Below are positions 26,464 to 34,120 of a stretch of DNA of 64,000 bases, one piece after another. Numbering within the stretch: the first letter of the stretch is position 1; each line of letters opens with the position of its first letter. The notes under the pieces were generated by a model. The model searched no databases. It had not been told where the DNA came from and was given only the letters and a program-made list of their open reading frames with translations. The stretch is from positions 1 to 64,000 of the forward strand of contig NZ_JAKMCS010000010.1 of assembly GCF_022662195.1 (NCBI RefSeq), read 5' to 3'. Both the position numbers and the translations under genes were made by a program. The DNA comes from Aestuariivivens insulae (GTDB taxonomy: Bacteria > Bacteroidota > Bacteroidia > Flavobacteriales > Flavobacteriaceae).

Positions 26464-27009
26464 CTAATTTAAAAATTGTTTCAATTCGGTTTCTAATTCA
26501 GAAAAAGTAAATGAGCCCTCATAAAACTTCTTATCATTATTTTTATATATTACTGTAGCTGGTATAGAACCAGACCAAGCAGTGCCTACTTTTGGGATCC
26601 AGCTATTCATATCGGGGTCATCTAAAGCAATGACTTTAGACTTTATTTTTTTGTTTATTATAAAGGGCTTCAATTTTGATTCGTATAAATGCGGAAAGTC
26701 TAAACTCACTAAAAGCACCTCAACATTTTTATCCTTATATTTTTTATTGAGTTCCTCAAAATAAGGCAACTCCTTTATACAAGGTGCACACCAAGTTGCC
26801 CAAAAATTTATCACATGTACTTTTCCATCCTTCTTGTTCAAGAATTTTTCAAACTCATCAAACGTATATACTTCTAATTCTAAAACAGAATCCTTTTCAG
26901 AAACAGTACTATTAACACTCATTAATTCTTTAGGTGTGACAACATTTTTCTTCTGATTATTACAACTTAAAAAAAACAAGAATAATACCGCTAAATAATA
27001 TAATCTCAT
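26464..27009 (-). CDS. TlpA-family disulfide reductase lipoprotein
   Basis: 181 aa: lipoprotein signal with Cys16 (LFFLSC), then a thioredoxin domain with VINFWATWCAPCIKELPYF, redox pair Cys74 and Cys77. Probably reduces disulfides in the periplasm, for example in cytochrome maturation or methionine sulfoxide repair. First gene of a minus operon and divergent from the marR gene, with 126 bp between them. Confidence 0.88.
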   Translation of the reverse strand: MRLYYLAVLFLFFLSCNNQKKNVVTPKELMSVNSTVSEKDSVLELEVYTFDEFEKFLNKKDGKVHVINFWATWCAPCIKELPYFEELNKKYKDKNVEVLLVSLDFPHLYESKLKPFIINKKIKSKVIALDDPDMNSWIPKVGTAWSGSIPATVIYKNNDKKFYEGSFTFSELETELKQFLN

Positions 27010-27104
27010 ACCCTTTTACCTATTATCACTATTATATCTATAAAATTATAGATTCACAAATTAATCCTATCGAATTTAACAAAAGTTTAAATAATTCAAT
27101 TTTT

Positions 27105-27125
27105 TATATACCTTTGTATATACAA
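27105..27125 (+). promoter_or_regulatory. marR promoter with overlapping candidate operator
   Basis: The -7 box TACCTTTG is at 27109-27116. TTGTATATACAA (27114-27125) is a perfect 12-bp palindrome over the transcription start, and TATATAC/GTATATA arms enclose the box. This is the position expected for autoregulation by the MarR protein encoded 11 nt further on. Confidence 0.5.
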
Positions 27126-27135
27126 CAGTTGGTAA

Positions 27136-27594
27136 ATGCATATTGAAGAGATTATAAAGACTAATAATTTACCTGTTTCAAAGAAAGTTGTTGTAAGCCT
27201 TTTGTTTAGTTATAGCATTATAAACAGTAAACTAAATGACGTTCTTAAACCCCATGACATTTCTATACAACAATTTAATGTACTTAGAATATTAAGGGGG
27301 CAAAAAGGAGTACCTGCCACATTAGCCACTGTACAGGATCGCATGATTAATAAAATGAGTAATACGACGAGGCTAATTGACAAGCTCATTAAAAAAGGTT
27401 ATGTAGAAAAAGAAATTAATAATAAAAACAAACGAAAAATAGATATTACAATTACCGGTAAAGGCTTAGCTTTTCTTGACGACATAGACATTTTGATAGA
27501 TAGCACCGAGCAAGACATTGTTAAAACGCTAAGCAATAATGAAGCTCAAGAACTCATCCGATTATTAGGAAAGATAAGGTTAATAGCAAACTAA
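27136..27594 (+). CDS. MarR-family transcriptional regulator
   Basis: 152 aa winged helix-turn-helix protein. N-terminal dimer helix, then ISIQQFNVLRILRGQKG and the recognition region LATVQDRMINKMSNTTRLIDKLIKKGYVEKE, wing NKNKRKIDITITGKG. Ligand unknown. Being divergent from the TlpA/redoxin operon and near two rhodaneses, MsrA and other thiol genes, it may sense thiol or oxidative signals, but no conserved sensing cysteine is seen in the N-terminal part; this is inference. A strong terminator follows. Confidence 0.88.
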   Translation: MHIEEIIKTNNLPVSKKVVVSLLFSYSIINSKLNDVLKPHDISIQQFNVLRILRGQKGVPATLATVQDRMINKMSNTTRLIDKLIKKGYVEKEINNKNKRKIDITITGKGLAFLDDIDILIDSTEQDIVKTLSNNEAQELIRLLGKIRLIAN

Positions 27595-27621
27595 AATTCT
27601 CTCTAACCCTAATAATCATCT

Positions 27622-27652
27622 AAAACTACCATAACTTTATGGTAGTTTTTTT
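27622..27652 (+). terminator. Rho-independent terminator after marR
   Basis: Arms AAAACTACCATAA and TTATGGTAGTTTT, 13 bp with a 2-nt spacer, followed by T run. It isolates marR from the trp operon. Confidence 0.9.
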
Positions 27653-27684
27653 ATTGAATCGTATTAAAAAAATAGATAGATTTA

Positions 27685-27715
27685 TTGTGTAATTATTTTT
27701 TCATTTCTATATTTG
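27685..27715 (+). promoter_or_regulatory. trp operon promoter
   Basis: -33 TTG at 27685-27687, a 20-nt spacer and the -7 box TATATTTG at 27708-27715. Predicted start near 27722, 16 nt before the trpL ATG. Fits the Bacteroidota vegetative promoter well. Confidence 0.65.
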
Positions 27716-27737
27716 ACACCGTTAAACAAAAAAACAA

Positions 27738-27785
27738 ATGAAAACAATTTTAAATAATACTTGGTGGTGGTGCTTTCGAAACTAA
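27738..27785 (+). CDS. trpL: trp operon leader peptide with three Trp codons
   Basis: An ATG frame of 15 codons reads MKTILNNTWWWCFRN and stops at TAA 27783-27785. Three consecutive TGG codons (27762-27770) are very unlikely by chance directly upstream of trpE and directly downstream of a promoter. A terminator follows at 27829-27860. This is the arrangement of the classical ribosome-mediated trp attenuator: scarce charged tRNA-Trp stalls the ribosome at the Trp codons and lets transcription proceed. Confidence 0.9.
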   Translation: MKTILNNTWWWCFRN

Positions 27786-27786
27786 A

Positions 27787-27860
27787 TTTCGTGAAGTAAA
27801 CCTGGTATATTTAAAACTTAAAATATAAAAAGGCTTGTCATTCACGACAAGCCTTTTTTT
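27787..27860 (+). terminator. trp attenuator with competing pairing
   Basis: Terminator: AAAGGCTTGTC (27829-27839) pairs with GACAAGCCTTT (27846-27856), 11 bp, loop ATTCAC, then T run. A competing pairing is TCGTGAA (27789-27795) with TTCACGA (27841-27847), which uses the loop and the first two bases of the 3' arm. A ribosome stalled on the Trp codons would leave TCGTGAA free; one reaching the stop codon at 27785 would cover it. The terminator is certain; the antiterminator is inferred from complementarity. Confidence 0.8.
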
Positions 27861-27903
27861 GTTCTAGACAATTAAAAAAAGTACTGAAATAAAGTTCAGC
27901 ATA

Positions 27904-29307
27904 ATGAAGAGATATAATTTATTTACACACTACAAAAAAATCCTGGCAGATACCATAACTCCGGTAAGTATCTATTTAAAAATAAGGGACAAGTTCCCCA
28001 ATAGTATTTTGCTGGAAAGTAGCGATTACCATGCCAATGACAATAGTTTTTCATATATATGCTTTAATCCCATTGCGTCCATTAAAGTAGAGAACGAAAT
28101 TATCTCTCAAACTTTCCCGGATGGAAACCATACAAGCATCCCCATAACTAAGCAAGCTGACGTAACGGAAGAAATACATCAATTCACCAAACGTTTTGAA
28201 ACGAATTCCGATGAGCAGTTTAAATTTATAAACAACGGCATATTTGGTTATTTGGCTTACGATGCGGTTCGCTATTTTGAAGACATTGAAATTTCCAAAA
28301 AGGAAAACTCATTACAAATACCAGATGTTTACTATGCTGTTTACCAAAACATCATTGCCATTAACCATTTTAAAAATGAAGCTTATATTTTCGCCCATTG
28401 TTATGAAACGGAAAGTAATATTGATGAAATAGACCACCTGATAAAAGTTAAGAATTATGCATCTTATAATTTTTCTTCGGAAGGTACTATTGAATCAAAT
28501 TTAACCGATGATGAGTTCAAACAGCATGTCGAACTAGCCAAAAAGCATTGTGCCCGTGGCGATGTATTTCAATTGGTACTATCCAAAAACTTTGCCCAAC
28601 AATTCAAAGGAGATGAATTTAATGTGTACAGAGCGCTACGCAGTATAAACCCTTCGCCTTATCTATTTTACTTCGACTATGGCAATTTTAAAATTTTTGG
28701 AAGTTCTCCGGAAGCCCAGCTTATAGTAAGCCACGGAAAAGCCGAAATACACCCCATTGCCGGCACGTTTAAACGAACAGGCAATGATGCCAAAGATGCC
28801 GAACTCGCCCAACAACTAACTATGGACGATAAGGAAAATGCCGAACATGTGATGCTGGTAGATTTGGCACGAAACGATTTAAGCCGTCATGGTAGTAACG
28901 TCACTGTAGACACCTATCGTGAAGTTCAGTTTTTCTCCCATGTTATCCATTTGGTTAGCAAAGTTACAGGACAAAAACACAATGGCACTTCAACCATGCA
29001 GGTGGTATCAGACACGTTTCCCGCTGGCACTTTAAGCGGAGCGCCGAAACACCGTGCCATGCAACTTATAGAGCAATACGAAAAAACAAGCCGAACATTT
29101 TATGGTGGTGCTATTGGGTTTATGGACTTTGAAGGCAACTTCAACCATGCTATTATGATTCGTACATTTTTAAGTAAAAACCATAAACTGCATTGGCAAG
29201 CTGGAGCTGGATTAGTATCAAAATCTAATTCAGAAAACGAGCTACAGGAAGTATACAATAAATTAGGGGCACTAACAAAAGCCATTAAACTAGCAGAGGA
29301 CATATGA
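27904..29307 (+). CDS. trpE: Anthranilate synthase component I
   Basis: Converts chorismate with ammonia to anthranilate, the first committed step to tryptophan. 467 aa. The feedback-inhibition motif LLESSDY is near the N-terminus (about 35-41). Catalytic blocks are DVFQLVLSKNF, GSSPEAQL, HPIAGTFKRTG, DLARNDLSRHG and AGTLSGAPKHRAM, GAIGFMDFEG. The first structural gene after the attenuator. A 7-bp tandem array begins 2 nt after the stop codon. Confidence 0.95.
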   Translation: MKRYNLFTHYKKILADTITPVSIYLKIRDKFPNSILLESSDYHANDNSFSYICFNPIASIKVENEIISQTFPDGNHTSIPITKQADVTEEIHQFTKRFETNSDEQFKFINNGIFGYLAYDAVRYFEDIEISKKENSLQIPDVYYAVYQNIIAINHFKNEAYIFAHCYETESNIDEIDHLIKVKNYASYNFSSEGTIESNLTDDEFKQHVELAKKHCARGDVFQLVLSKNFAQQFKGDEFNVYRALRSINPSPYLFYFDYGNFKIFGSSPEAQLIVSHGKAEIHPIAGTFKRTGNDAKDAELAQQLTMDDKENAEHVMLVDLARNDLSRHGSNVTVDTYREVQFFSHVIHLVSKVTGQKHNGTSTMQVVSDTFPAGTLSGAPKHRAMQLIEQYEKTSRTFYGGAIGFMDFEGNFNHAIMIRTFLSKNHKLHWQAGAGLVSKSNSENELQEVYNKLGALTKAIKLAEDI

Positions 29308-29308
29308 T

Positions 29309-29385
29309 GAGGTTAGAGGTTAGAGGTTAGAGGTTAGAGGTTAGAGGTTAGAGGTTAGAGGTTAGAGGTTAGAGGTTAGAGGTTA
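29309..29385. repeat. Tandem repeat, 11 exact copies of GAGGTTA
   Basis: The 77 bp divide exactly into eleven 7-bp GAGGTTA units with no mismatch, starting 2 nt after the trpE stop. Perfect identity suggests recent expansion by strand slippage. It lies in the trpE-trpG gap, so copy number would change only the untranslated spacer. Confidence 0.95.
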
Positions 29386-29444
29386 GAAAGTTGAAAAAAT
29401 GAGTATGAAAAATTCCTCATTTCAATATAATTTTTGGCTTGGTC

Positions 29445-29542
29445 TACCCTGAGCGAAGTCTTAGGGTTTTGTATCAAGACAAATGAACAAAAACAAGAAT
29501 AAATATTTTATTAAAACAAATGTCTGCTTTGCAGGAATAACA
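29445..29542. repeat. Two short palindromic repeats before trpG
   Basis: At 29445-29467 ACCCT and AGGGT arms enclose the core GAGCGAAGTC. At 29521-29542 CTGC and GCAG arms lead into GGAATAACA, a variant of the GGAATGACA end of the element before trpA. The second element ends 7 nt before the trpG ATG. Both belong to the family spread through this window. Confidence 0.6.
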
Positions 29543-29548
29543 AAAAAG

Positions 29549-30115
29549 ATGACGAAGGTATTAGTTATAGACAATTACGACAGTTTTACATATAATCTTG
29601 TGCATTATTTAGAAGATTTAAACTGCGATGTAACCGTATTAAGAAACGACAAATTAACACTGGACGATGTTAAGCCATTCGATAAGATTGTATTGTCACC
29701 TGGTCCAGGCATCCCAGATGAAGCAGGACTCTTAAAACCAATTATAAAAGCCTATGCACCAACCAAGAGCATCTTTGGTGTTTGTTTGGGGCAACAAGCC
29801 ATAGGTGAGGTTTTTGGTGGCTCATTGATAAATCTGGATGAAGTATACCATGGTGTAGCCACAAAAGTGAATATTTGTGTTGACGATGAAGTTTTATTTA
29901 AAGGCCTCAATAAAAGTATAGACGTAGGACGGTACCATTCTTGGGTAGTCAATCCAAATTTACCAGATGTATTGGAGGCCACTTCTTTTGATGAAAACGG
30001 ACAGGTCATGTCGCTTAGACATAAAACATACAATGTAAAAGGTGTACAATACCATCCCGAATCGGTTTTAACACCAGAGGGAAAGCAAATTTTAGAAAAC
30101 TGGATAAACAGCTAA
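29549..30115 (+). CDS. trpG: Anthranilate synthase component II (glutamine amidotransferase)
   Basis: Supplies ammonia from glutamine to TrpE. 188 aa class I amidotransferase: VLSPGPGIPDEAG, the nucleophile in FGVCLGQQAIGEVFGG, and VQYHPES carrying catalytic His and Glu. I use the ATG at 29549 (MTKVLVIDNYDSF), because the longer upstream frame runs through a palindromic repeat and is unlike the family. The gene stands 241 nt after trpE, an unusually long gap filled by repeats. Confidence 0.95.
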   Translation: MTKVLVIDNYDSFTYNLVHYLEDLNCDVTVLRNDKLTLDDVKPFDKIVLSPGPGIPDEAGLLKPIIKAYAPTKSIFGVCLGQQAIGEVFGGSLINLDEVYHGVATKVNICVDDEVLFKGLNKSIDVGRYHSWVVNPNLPDVLEATSFDENGQVMSLRHKTYNVKGVQYHPESVLTPEGKQILENWINS

Positions 30116-30159
30116 TAGAAAGCAATTGTTGTAAACAGTAAAAAAATAAGTTATAACAA

Positions 30160-30183
30160 AACCCCCTTTTGTTTTTTGGGGTT
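30160..30183 (+). repeat. Short hairpin in the trpG-trpD gap
   Basis: Arms AACCCC and GGGGTT around a T-rich 12-nt loop; ends 13 nt before the trpD ATG. It is too weak and lacks a following T run to be a convincing terminator. Confidence 0.35.
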
Positions 30184-30196
30184 AGACAACAAAAAA

Positions 30197-31192
30197 ATGA
30201 AACAATTACTAAATAGACTTATAAACCACGAAAGCATTACTAGCGAAGAAGCCAGACAAGTGTTGGTTAATATATCCAATGGTATGTATAACCAAAGCCA
30301 GATTGCTTCGTTTTTAACCGTGTTTATGATGCGAAGCATTACCCTTGAAGAATTGCAAGGCTTTAGGGACGCCCTTTTAGAGCTTTGTGTTGCTATAGAT
30401 TTAAAAGATTTTAACGCCATAGACTTATGTGGTACGGGAGGCGACGGAAAAGACACTTTCAACATCTCAACACTAGCCTCGTTCGTAACAGCCGGTGCTG
30501 GGGTTAATGTTGCAAAACACGGAAATTATGGGGTATCGTCTGCCTGCGGATCATCAAACGTTATGGAATATTTAGGCATCACTTTTTCAAATGATGAAGA
30601 TTTCTTAAAGCGTACCATAGACCAGGCCGGAATATGTGTATTGCACGCGCCTTTATTTCATCCCGCTATGAAAAATGTAGCTCCTATCCGCCGTGAATTG
30701 GGTGTAAAGACGTTTTTTAATATGCTAGGTCCCATGGTAAATCCATCGTTCCCCAAAAACCAAATGGTAGGCGTATTCGATTTAGAATTGCAACGTCTTT
30801 ATGGTTATTTGTATCAGCAAACCGATAAAAACTATAGTATTGTACACGCCCTTGATGGTTATGATGAAATTTCGCTTACCGGAAAAGCTAAAATCATTTC
30901 AAACCATGCCGAAACCATGTTTAGCCCAGAAGACTTAGGAGCTTCAAAAATAGGGCAAGAAGCAATTTTTGGAGGCAGTACGGTTGAAGATGCCGCAAAA
31001 ATATTTGTAAACGTTATTAGTGGGAAAGGTACCGAAGCCCAAAACAATGTGGTCTGTGCCAATGCTGGGTTGGCCATAGCTACCACCAAACAAATCACCC
31101 ATAAGGAAGGATTTGAACTGGCTAAAACATCGTTGCTTTCGGGGAAAGCCAAAACCAGTTTAGATAAATTAATAGAATTAAGTAAAAAATAA
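30197..31192 (+). CDS. trpD: Anthranilate phosphoribosyltransferase
   Basis: Joins anthranilate to PRPP. 331 aa with the PRPP-binding glycine loop DLCGTGGDGKDTFNIST, KHGNYGVSSACGSSNVMEYLG, and the anthranilate-binding HAPLFHPAMKNVAPIRRELGVKTFFNMLGP. The ATG at 30197 (MKQLLNRLINHE) agrees with the family start; an upstream in-frame start lies within the hairpin. Followed by trpC after 10 nt. Confidence 0.95.
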   Translation: MKQLLNRLINHESITSEEARQVLVNISNGMYNQSQIASFLTVFMMRSITLEELQGFRDALLELCVAIDLKDFNAIDLCGTGGDGKDTFNISTLASFVTAGAGVNVAKHGNYGVSSACGSSNVMEYLGITFSNDEDFLKRTIDQAGICVLHAPLFHPAMKNVAPIRRELGVKTFFNMLGPMVNPSFPKNQMVGVFDLELQRLYGYLYQQTDKNYSIVHALDGYDEISLTGKAKIISNHAETMFSPEDLGASKIGQEAIFGGSTVEDAAKIFVNVISGKGTEAQNNVVCANAGLAIATTKQITHKEGFELAKTSLLSGKAKTSLDKLIELSKK

Positions 31193-31202
31193 ACGCTTTA
31201 GA

Positions 31203-31988
31203 GTGAACATACTAGATAAAATAACATTAGATAAACGCAAAGAAGTTGCTCTCAGGAAAAGCCTCATTCCATCCAAACAATTAGAGCAATCGGTCCTATT
31301 TAGCAGAGAAACTGTGTCGTTGGCCACAAAACTGCGAAACAGCAATTCTGGTATTATAGCCGAGCACAAACGTAGGTCGCCTTCAAAATCCGTTATCAAC
31401 AATAGCCTAAACGTATTCGATGTCGCAACTGGTTATGAGAACGCAGGTGCTTGTGGCATGTCCGTTTTAACCGATGGCAAATATTTTGGTGGTTCGTTAG
31501 ACGATTTACTAACTGCCCGAGTAAGCTGTAACCTACCATTGTTGCGAAAAGAATTCATTATTGATAGTTATCAAATACTAGAAGCAAAAGCTCATGGTGC
31601 CGATGTTATTTTGCTTATTGCAGCCATTCTAACTCGAGATGAAATCAAGCAATTTTCAGAATTTGCTAAAAGCTTAAAACTTGATGTACTCTTAGAAGTT
31701 CACAATGAAGAAGAACTGCATAAATCCATTATGCCTAGTTTGGATATGCTTGGGGTTAACAATAGAAACCTAAAGACTTTCGACGTAAGCTTGGAAACAA
31801 GCAAAACACTAAGTACCTTAATTCCAGATGATTTTGTAAAAGTTTCTGAAAGTGGTATTAGTAATATTGAAGCAATAAAGGAATTACAACCCTATGGCTA
31901 CCAAGGGTTTTTAATTGGAGAAAATTTTATGAAGACCGACAACCCAGGTGAAAATGCTAAAACATTTATAAAAGAATTGGAAAATTAA
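31203..31988 (+). CDS. trpC: Indole-3-glycerol phosphate synthase
   Basis: Ring closure of CdRP to indole-glycerol phosphate. 261 aa TIM barrel with the substrate loop IIAEHKRRSPSK, LLRKEFIIDSYQILEAKAHGAD and VSESGISN. Translation begins with GTG at 31203 (frame NILDKITLDKRKE), consistent with the family N-terminus. The stop is at 31986-31988 and a 69-bp palindromic repeat begins 2 nt later. Confidence 0.95.
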   Translation: MNILDKITLDKRKEVALRKSLIPSKQLEQSVLFSRETVSLATKLRNSNSGIIAEHKRRSPSKSVINNSLNVFDVATGYENAGACGMSVLTDGKYFGGSLDDLLTARVSCNLPLLRKEFIIDSYQILEAKAHGADVILLIAAILTRDEIKQFSEFAKSLKLDVLLEVHNEEELHKSIMPSLDMLGVNNRNLKTFDVSLETSKTLSTLIPDDFVKVSESGISNIEAIKELQPYGYQGFLIGENFMKTDNPGENAKTFIKELEN

Positions 31989-31989
31989 T

Positions 31990-32058
31990 GTCATGTCGAA
32001 CGTAAGTGAGACATCCCATCATGGGATTTCTCAATCGCTTCGCTCATGTCGAAATGAC
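31990..32058. repeat. Palindromic repeat between trpC and trpF
   Basis: Outer ends GTCATGTCGAACG and TCATGTCGAAATGAC are near-complementary, the middle ATCCCATCATGGGAT is nearly self-complementary, and GTGAGA/TCTCA form inner arms. The element ends ten nt before the trpF ATG. It has an open frame in line with trpF, which is best regarded as incidental. Confidence 0.8.
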
Positions 32059-32067
32059 AATAGACAA

Positions 32068-32811
32068 ATGAAACTGAAAATCTGCGGAATGAAATATCAA
32101 GACAACATCCAACAGGTTGCCACATTGCAACCCGATTATTTGGGGTTTATATTTTATGATAAATCAGCTAGATTTTTTAATACCGAAATTCCAGCGCTAC
32201 CCAATACAATAAAAAAAACAGGGGTATTTGTTGATGCCAATCTAGACCATGTTATGGCCATGGTAAACAAGCATAACTTACAAGCTGTACAACTTCACGG
32301 CAAGGAGTCTCCAGAATATTGCAATGAATTAAAATGTCTTTACGAGGAGTATCAGTCCGAGTGCCGTCAAAAGCATAACAACGAAGTAATCTCCTTAAAA
32401 GATGAGATGTCGAATCAATACATCGATAAACCCAGTGCAACAGTTGAGCATGACAACACACTTGAAATCATTAAAGTTTTTTCCATAAAAGACGAATTCA
32501 ATTTTGAGGTTTTAAAACCTTATGAAAAGGTATGCGACTATTATTTGTTCGACACCAAAGGCAAACTTCCCGGAGGTAATGGTTATACCTTTAACTGGGA
32601 TGTTTTAAATAAATATCCATCAACCAAGCCCTACTTTTTAAGCGGTGGCATTGGTTTAAATGAAATTGAAAAACTAAATGCTTTTAAAACCAGTAAAGCT
32701 TCAACTTATTGTCACGCCATTGATGTAAACAGTAAGTTTGAGGTTGAGCCTGGATTAAAAAATATAGAATTATTAAACGAGTTTAAAATAAATTTAGGTC
32801 ACTTCGAGTGA
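32068..32811 (+). CDS. trpF: Phosphoribosylanthranilate isomerase with internal repeat-derived insertion
   Basis: Amadori isomerisation of PRA to CdRP. 247 aa against about 205 usual. The family motifs are intact: KICGMK with Cys6, GFIFYDKSAR, AVQLHGKESPEYCNELK (73-89), FDTKGKLPGGNGYTFNW with the catalytic Asp, and LSGGIGLNEI. Between the helix after VQLHG and the strand LEIIKVF (132-138) lie about 40 extra, mostly polar residues (91-131). The insertion would sit on the bottom face of the barrel, away from the active site. The last codons (GHFE, stop) come from the next repeat element. No frameshift is seen. Confidence 0.92.
   Translation: MKLKICGMKYQDNIQQVATLQPDYLGFIFYDKSARFFNTEIPALPNTIKKTGVFVDANLDHVMAMVNKHNLQAVQLHGKESPEYCNELKCLYEEYQSECRQKHNNEVISLKDEMSNQYIDKPSATVEHDNTLEIIKVFSIKDEFNFEVLKPYEKVCDYYLFDTKGKLPGGNGYTFNWDVLNKYPSTKPYFLSGGIGLNEIEKLNAFKTSKASTYCHAIDVNSKFEVEPGLKNIELLNEFKINLGHFE
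32338..32460. repeat. Repeat-like block inserted in frame within trpF
   Basis: About 123 nt lacking counterpart in the TrpF fold. It contains AACGAAGTAATCTC, resembling GAACGAAGTTAATC in the repeat at 40446, GATGTCGAATC resembling GTCGAA ends of other copies, and closes with GAGCATGACA, the TGACA terminus of the family. AGCATAACAAC near its start and AGCATGACAAC at its end form a near-direct repeat. Exact borders need a comparison with an insertion-free trpF. Confidence 0.6.
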
Positions 32812-32896
32812 TTCCGATTTTCAATAGGAATTGTATCGAGAAGAGGTTTTAGGTCTCGATACTAAATTCTTTCAGAATTTCATTCGACCTGACAAC
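32797..32896. repeat. Palindromic repeat spanning the trpF end and trpF-trpB gap
   Basis: Outer arms GGTCACTTCGAGTGA and TCATTCGACCTGACA, inner stem TATCGAG (32834-32840) with CTCGATA (32855-32861). The left arm encodes the last four residues and the TGA of trpF. The right end TGACA is 13 nt before the trpB ATG. Confidence 0.75.
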
Positions 32897-32908
32897 GATA
32901 AGAATAAC

Positions 32909-34090
32909 ATGAATTACAACGTAAACGAAAAAGGCTACTACGGTGAATTTGGCGGGGCATACATCCCAGAAATGCTATACCCCAATGTAGAGGAATTACG
33001 CCAAAAGTATTTAAAAGTAATGGCAGAACCCGATTTCCAAAAAGAGTTCAACCAACTCTTAAAGGACTATGTAGGGCGCCCTTCTCCATTGTATTTTGCT
33101 AAGCGACTTTCAGAAAAATACAACACGAAAATCTATTTAAAACGCGAAGACCTTAATCATACCGGGGCGCATAAAATAAATAATACCATAGGGCAAATCC
33201 TTATGGCCAAGCGTTTGGGCAAAACCCGTATTATTGCCGAAACCGGTGCCGGGCAACATGGCGTTGCAACCGCTACCGTTTGTGCCTTAATGGGCTTGGA
33301 GTGCATTGTATATATGGGCGAAATAGACATTGCCCGACAAGCACCCAATGTGGCCCGTATGAAAATGCTTGGCGCTACGGTGATTCCTGCAACATCAGGA
33401 AGTAAAACCTTAAAAGATGCCACCAACGAAGCCATTCGTGATTGGATTAATAACCCTGTAAACACCCACTATATTATTGGTTCTGCTATTGGCCCACATC
33501 CCTACCCCGATATGGTTACACGCTTTCAAGCGGTAATTTCAGAAGAAATAAAATGGCAATTAAAGGAACATGAAGGCAAAGAAAACCCAGATTATGTGGT
33601 TGCTTGTATTGGTGGTGGTAGTAATGCCGCTGGGACTTACTATCACTTTTTACATGAAGAGGATGTAAAAATTATTGCTGTTGAAGCCGCTGGATTGGGT
33701 ATTGATTCTGGGGAAAGTGCAGCAACTTCCGTTCTAGGAAAAGAAGGCATAATACATGGCTGTAAAACCCTGTTGATGCAGACCAAGGATGGTCAAATTA
33801 CAGAACCTTACTCTATTTCAGCTGGATTGGACTACCCCGGTGTTGGCCCTATGCATGCCCATTTGTGCAAGACCGGTCGTGCCGAATTCATGTCCATTAC
33901 CGATAAAGAGGCCATGAATGCCGGACTGGAGCTATGCAAACTTGAAGGTATTATTCCTGCCATTGAAAGTTCGCATGCCTTGGCCATTTTCGAACAAAAA
34001 CAGTTTAATCCTAATGATGTCGTGGTATTGAGCCTTTCTGGTCGTGGCGATAAGGATTTACAGAATTATATTGAGTATTTTAAAATATAG
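32909..34090 (+). CDS. trpB: Tryptophan synthase beta chain
   Basis: PLP enzyme that condenses indole with serine. 393 aa with [14 protein letters not shown] at the start, the PLP lysine in [31 protein letters not shown], the phosphate loop GGGSNAAG and GRGDKDLQ at the C-terminus. I take the ATG at 32909, since upstream in-frame codons belong to a repeat and do not fit the family. Pairs with trpA next. Confidence 0.96.
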   Translation: MNYNVNEKGYYGEFGGAYIPEMLYPNVEELRQKYLKVMAEPDFQKEFNQLLKDYVGRPSPLYFAKRLSEKYNTKIYLKREDLNHTGAHKINNTIGQILMAKRLGKTRIIAETGAGQHGVATATVCALMGLECIVYMGEIDIARQAPNVARMKMLGATVIPATSGSKTLKDATNEAIRDWINNPVNTHYIIGSAIGPHPYPDMVTRFQAVISEEIKWQLKEHEGKENPDYVVACIGGGSNAAGTYYHFLHEEDVKIIAVEAAGLGIDSGESAATSVLGKEGIIHGCKTLLMQTKDGQITEPYSISAGLDYPGVGPMHAHLCKTGRAEFMSITDKEAMNAGLELCKLEGIIPAIESSHALAIFEQKQFNPNDVVVLSLSGRGDKDLQNYIEYFKI

Positions 34091-34114
34091 ATTCCTGCCT
34101 TCGCAGGAATGACA
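34091..34114. repeat. Short palindromic repeat between trpB and trpA
   Basis: ATTCCTGC and GCAGGAAT arms around CTTC, then GACA, ending 6 nt before the trpA ATG. An ATG inside the element at 34109 is in frame with trpA and could add four residues, so its use as an alternative start cannot be excluded. Confidence 0.75.
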
Positions 34115-34120
34115 GAAAAA

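Noticed and set aside
29483-29548. Longer TrpG N-terminus
   Set aside because: The extra codons cross a palindromic repeat and are absent from the family; MTKVLVIDNYDSF is the usual start.
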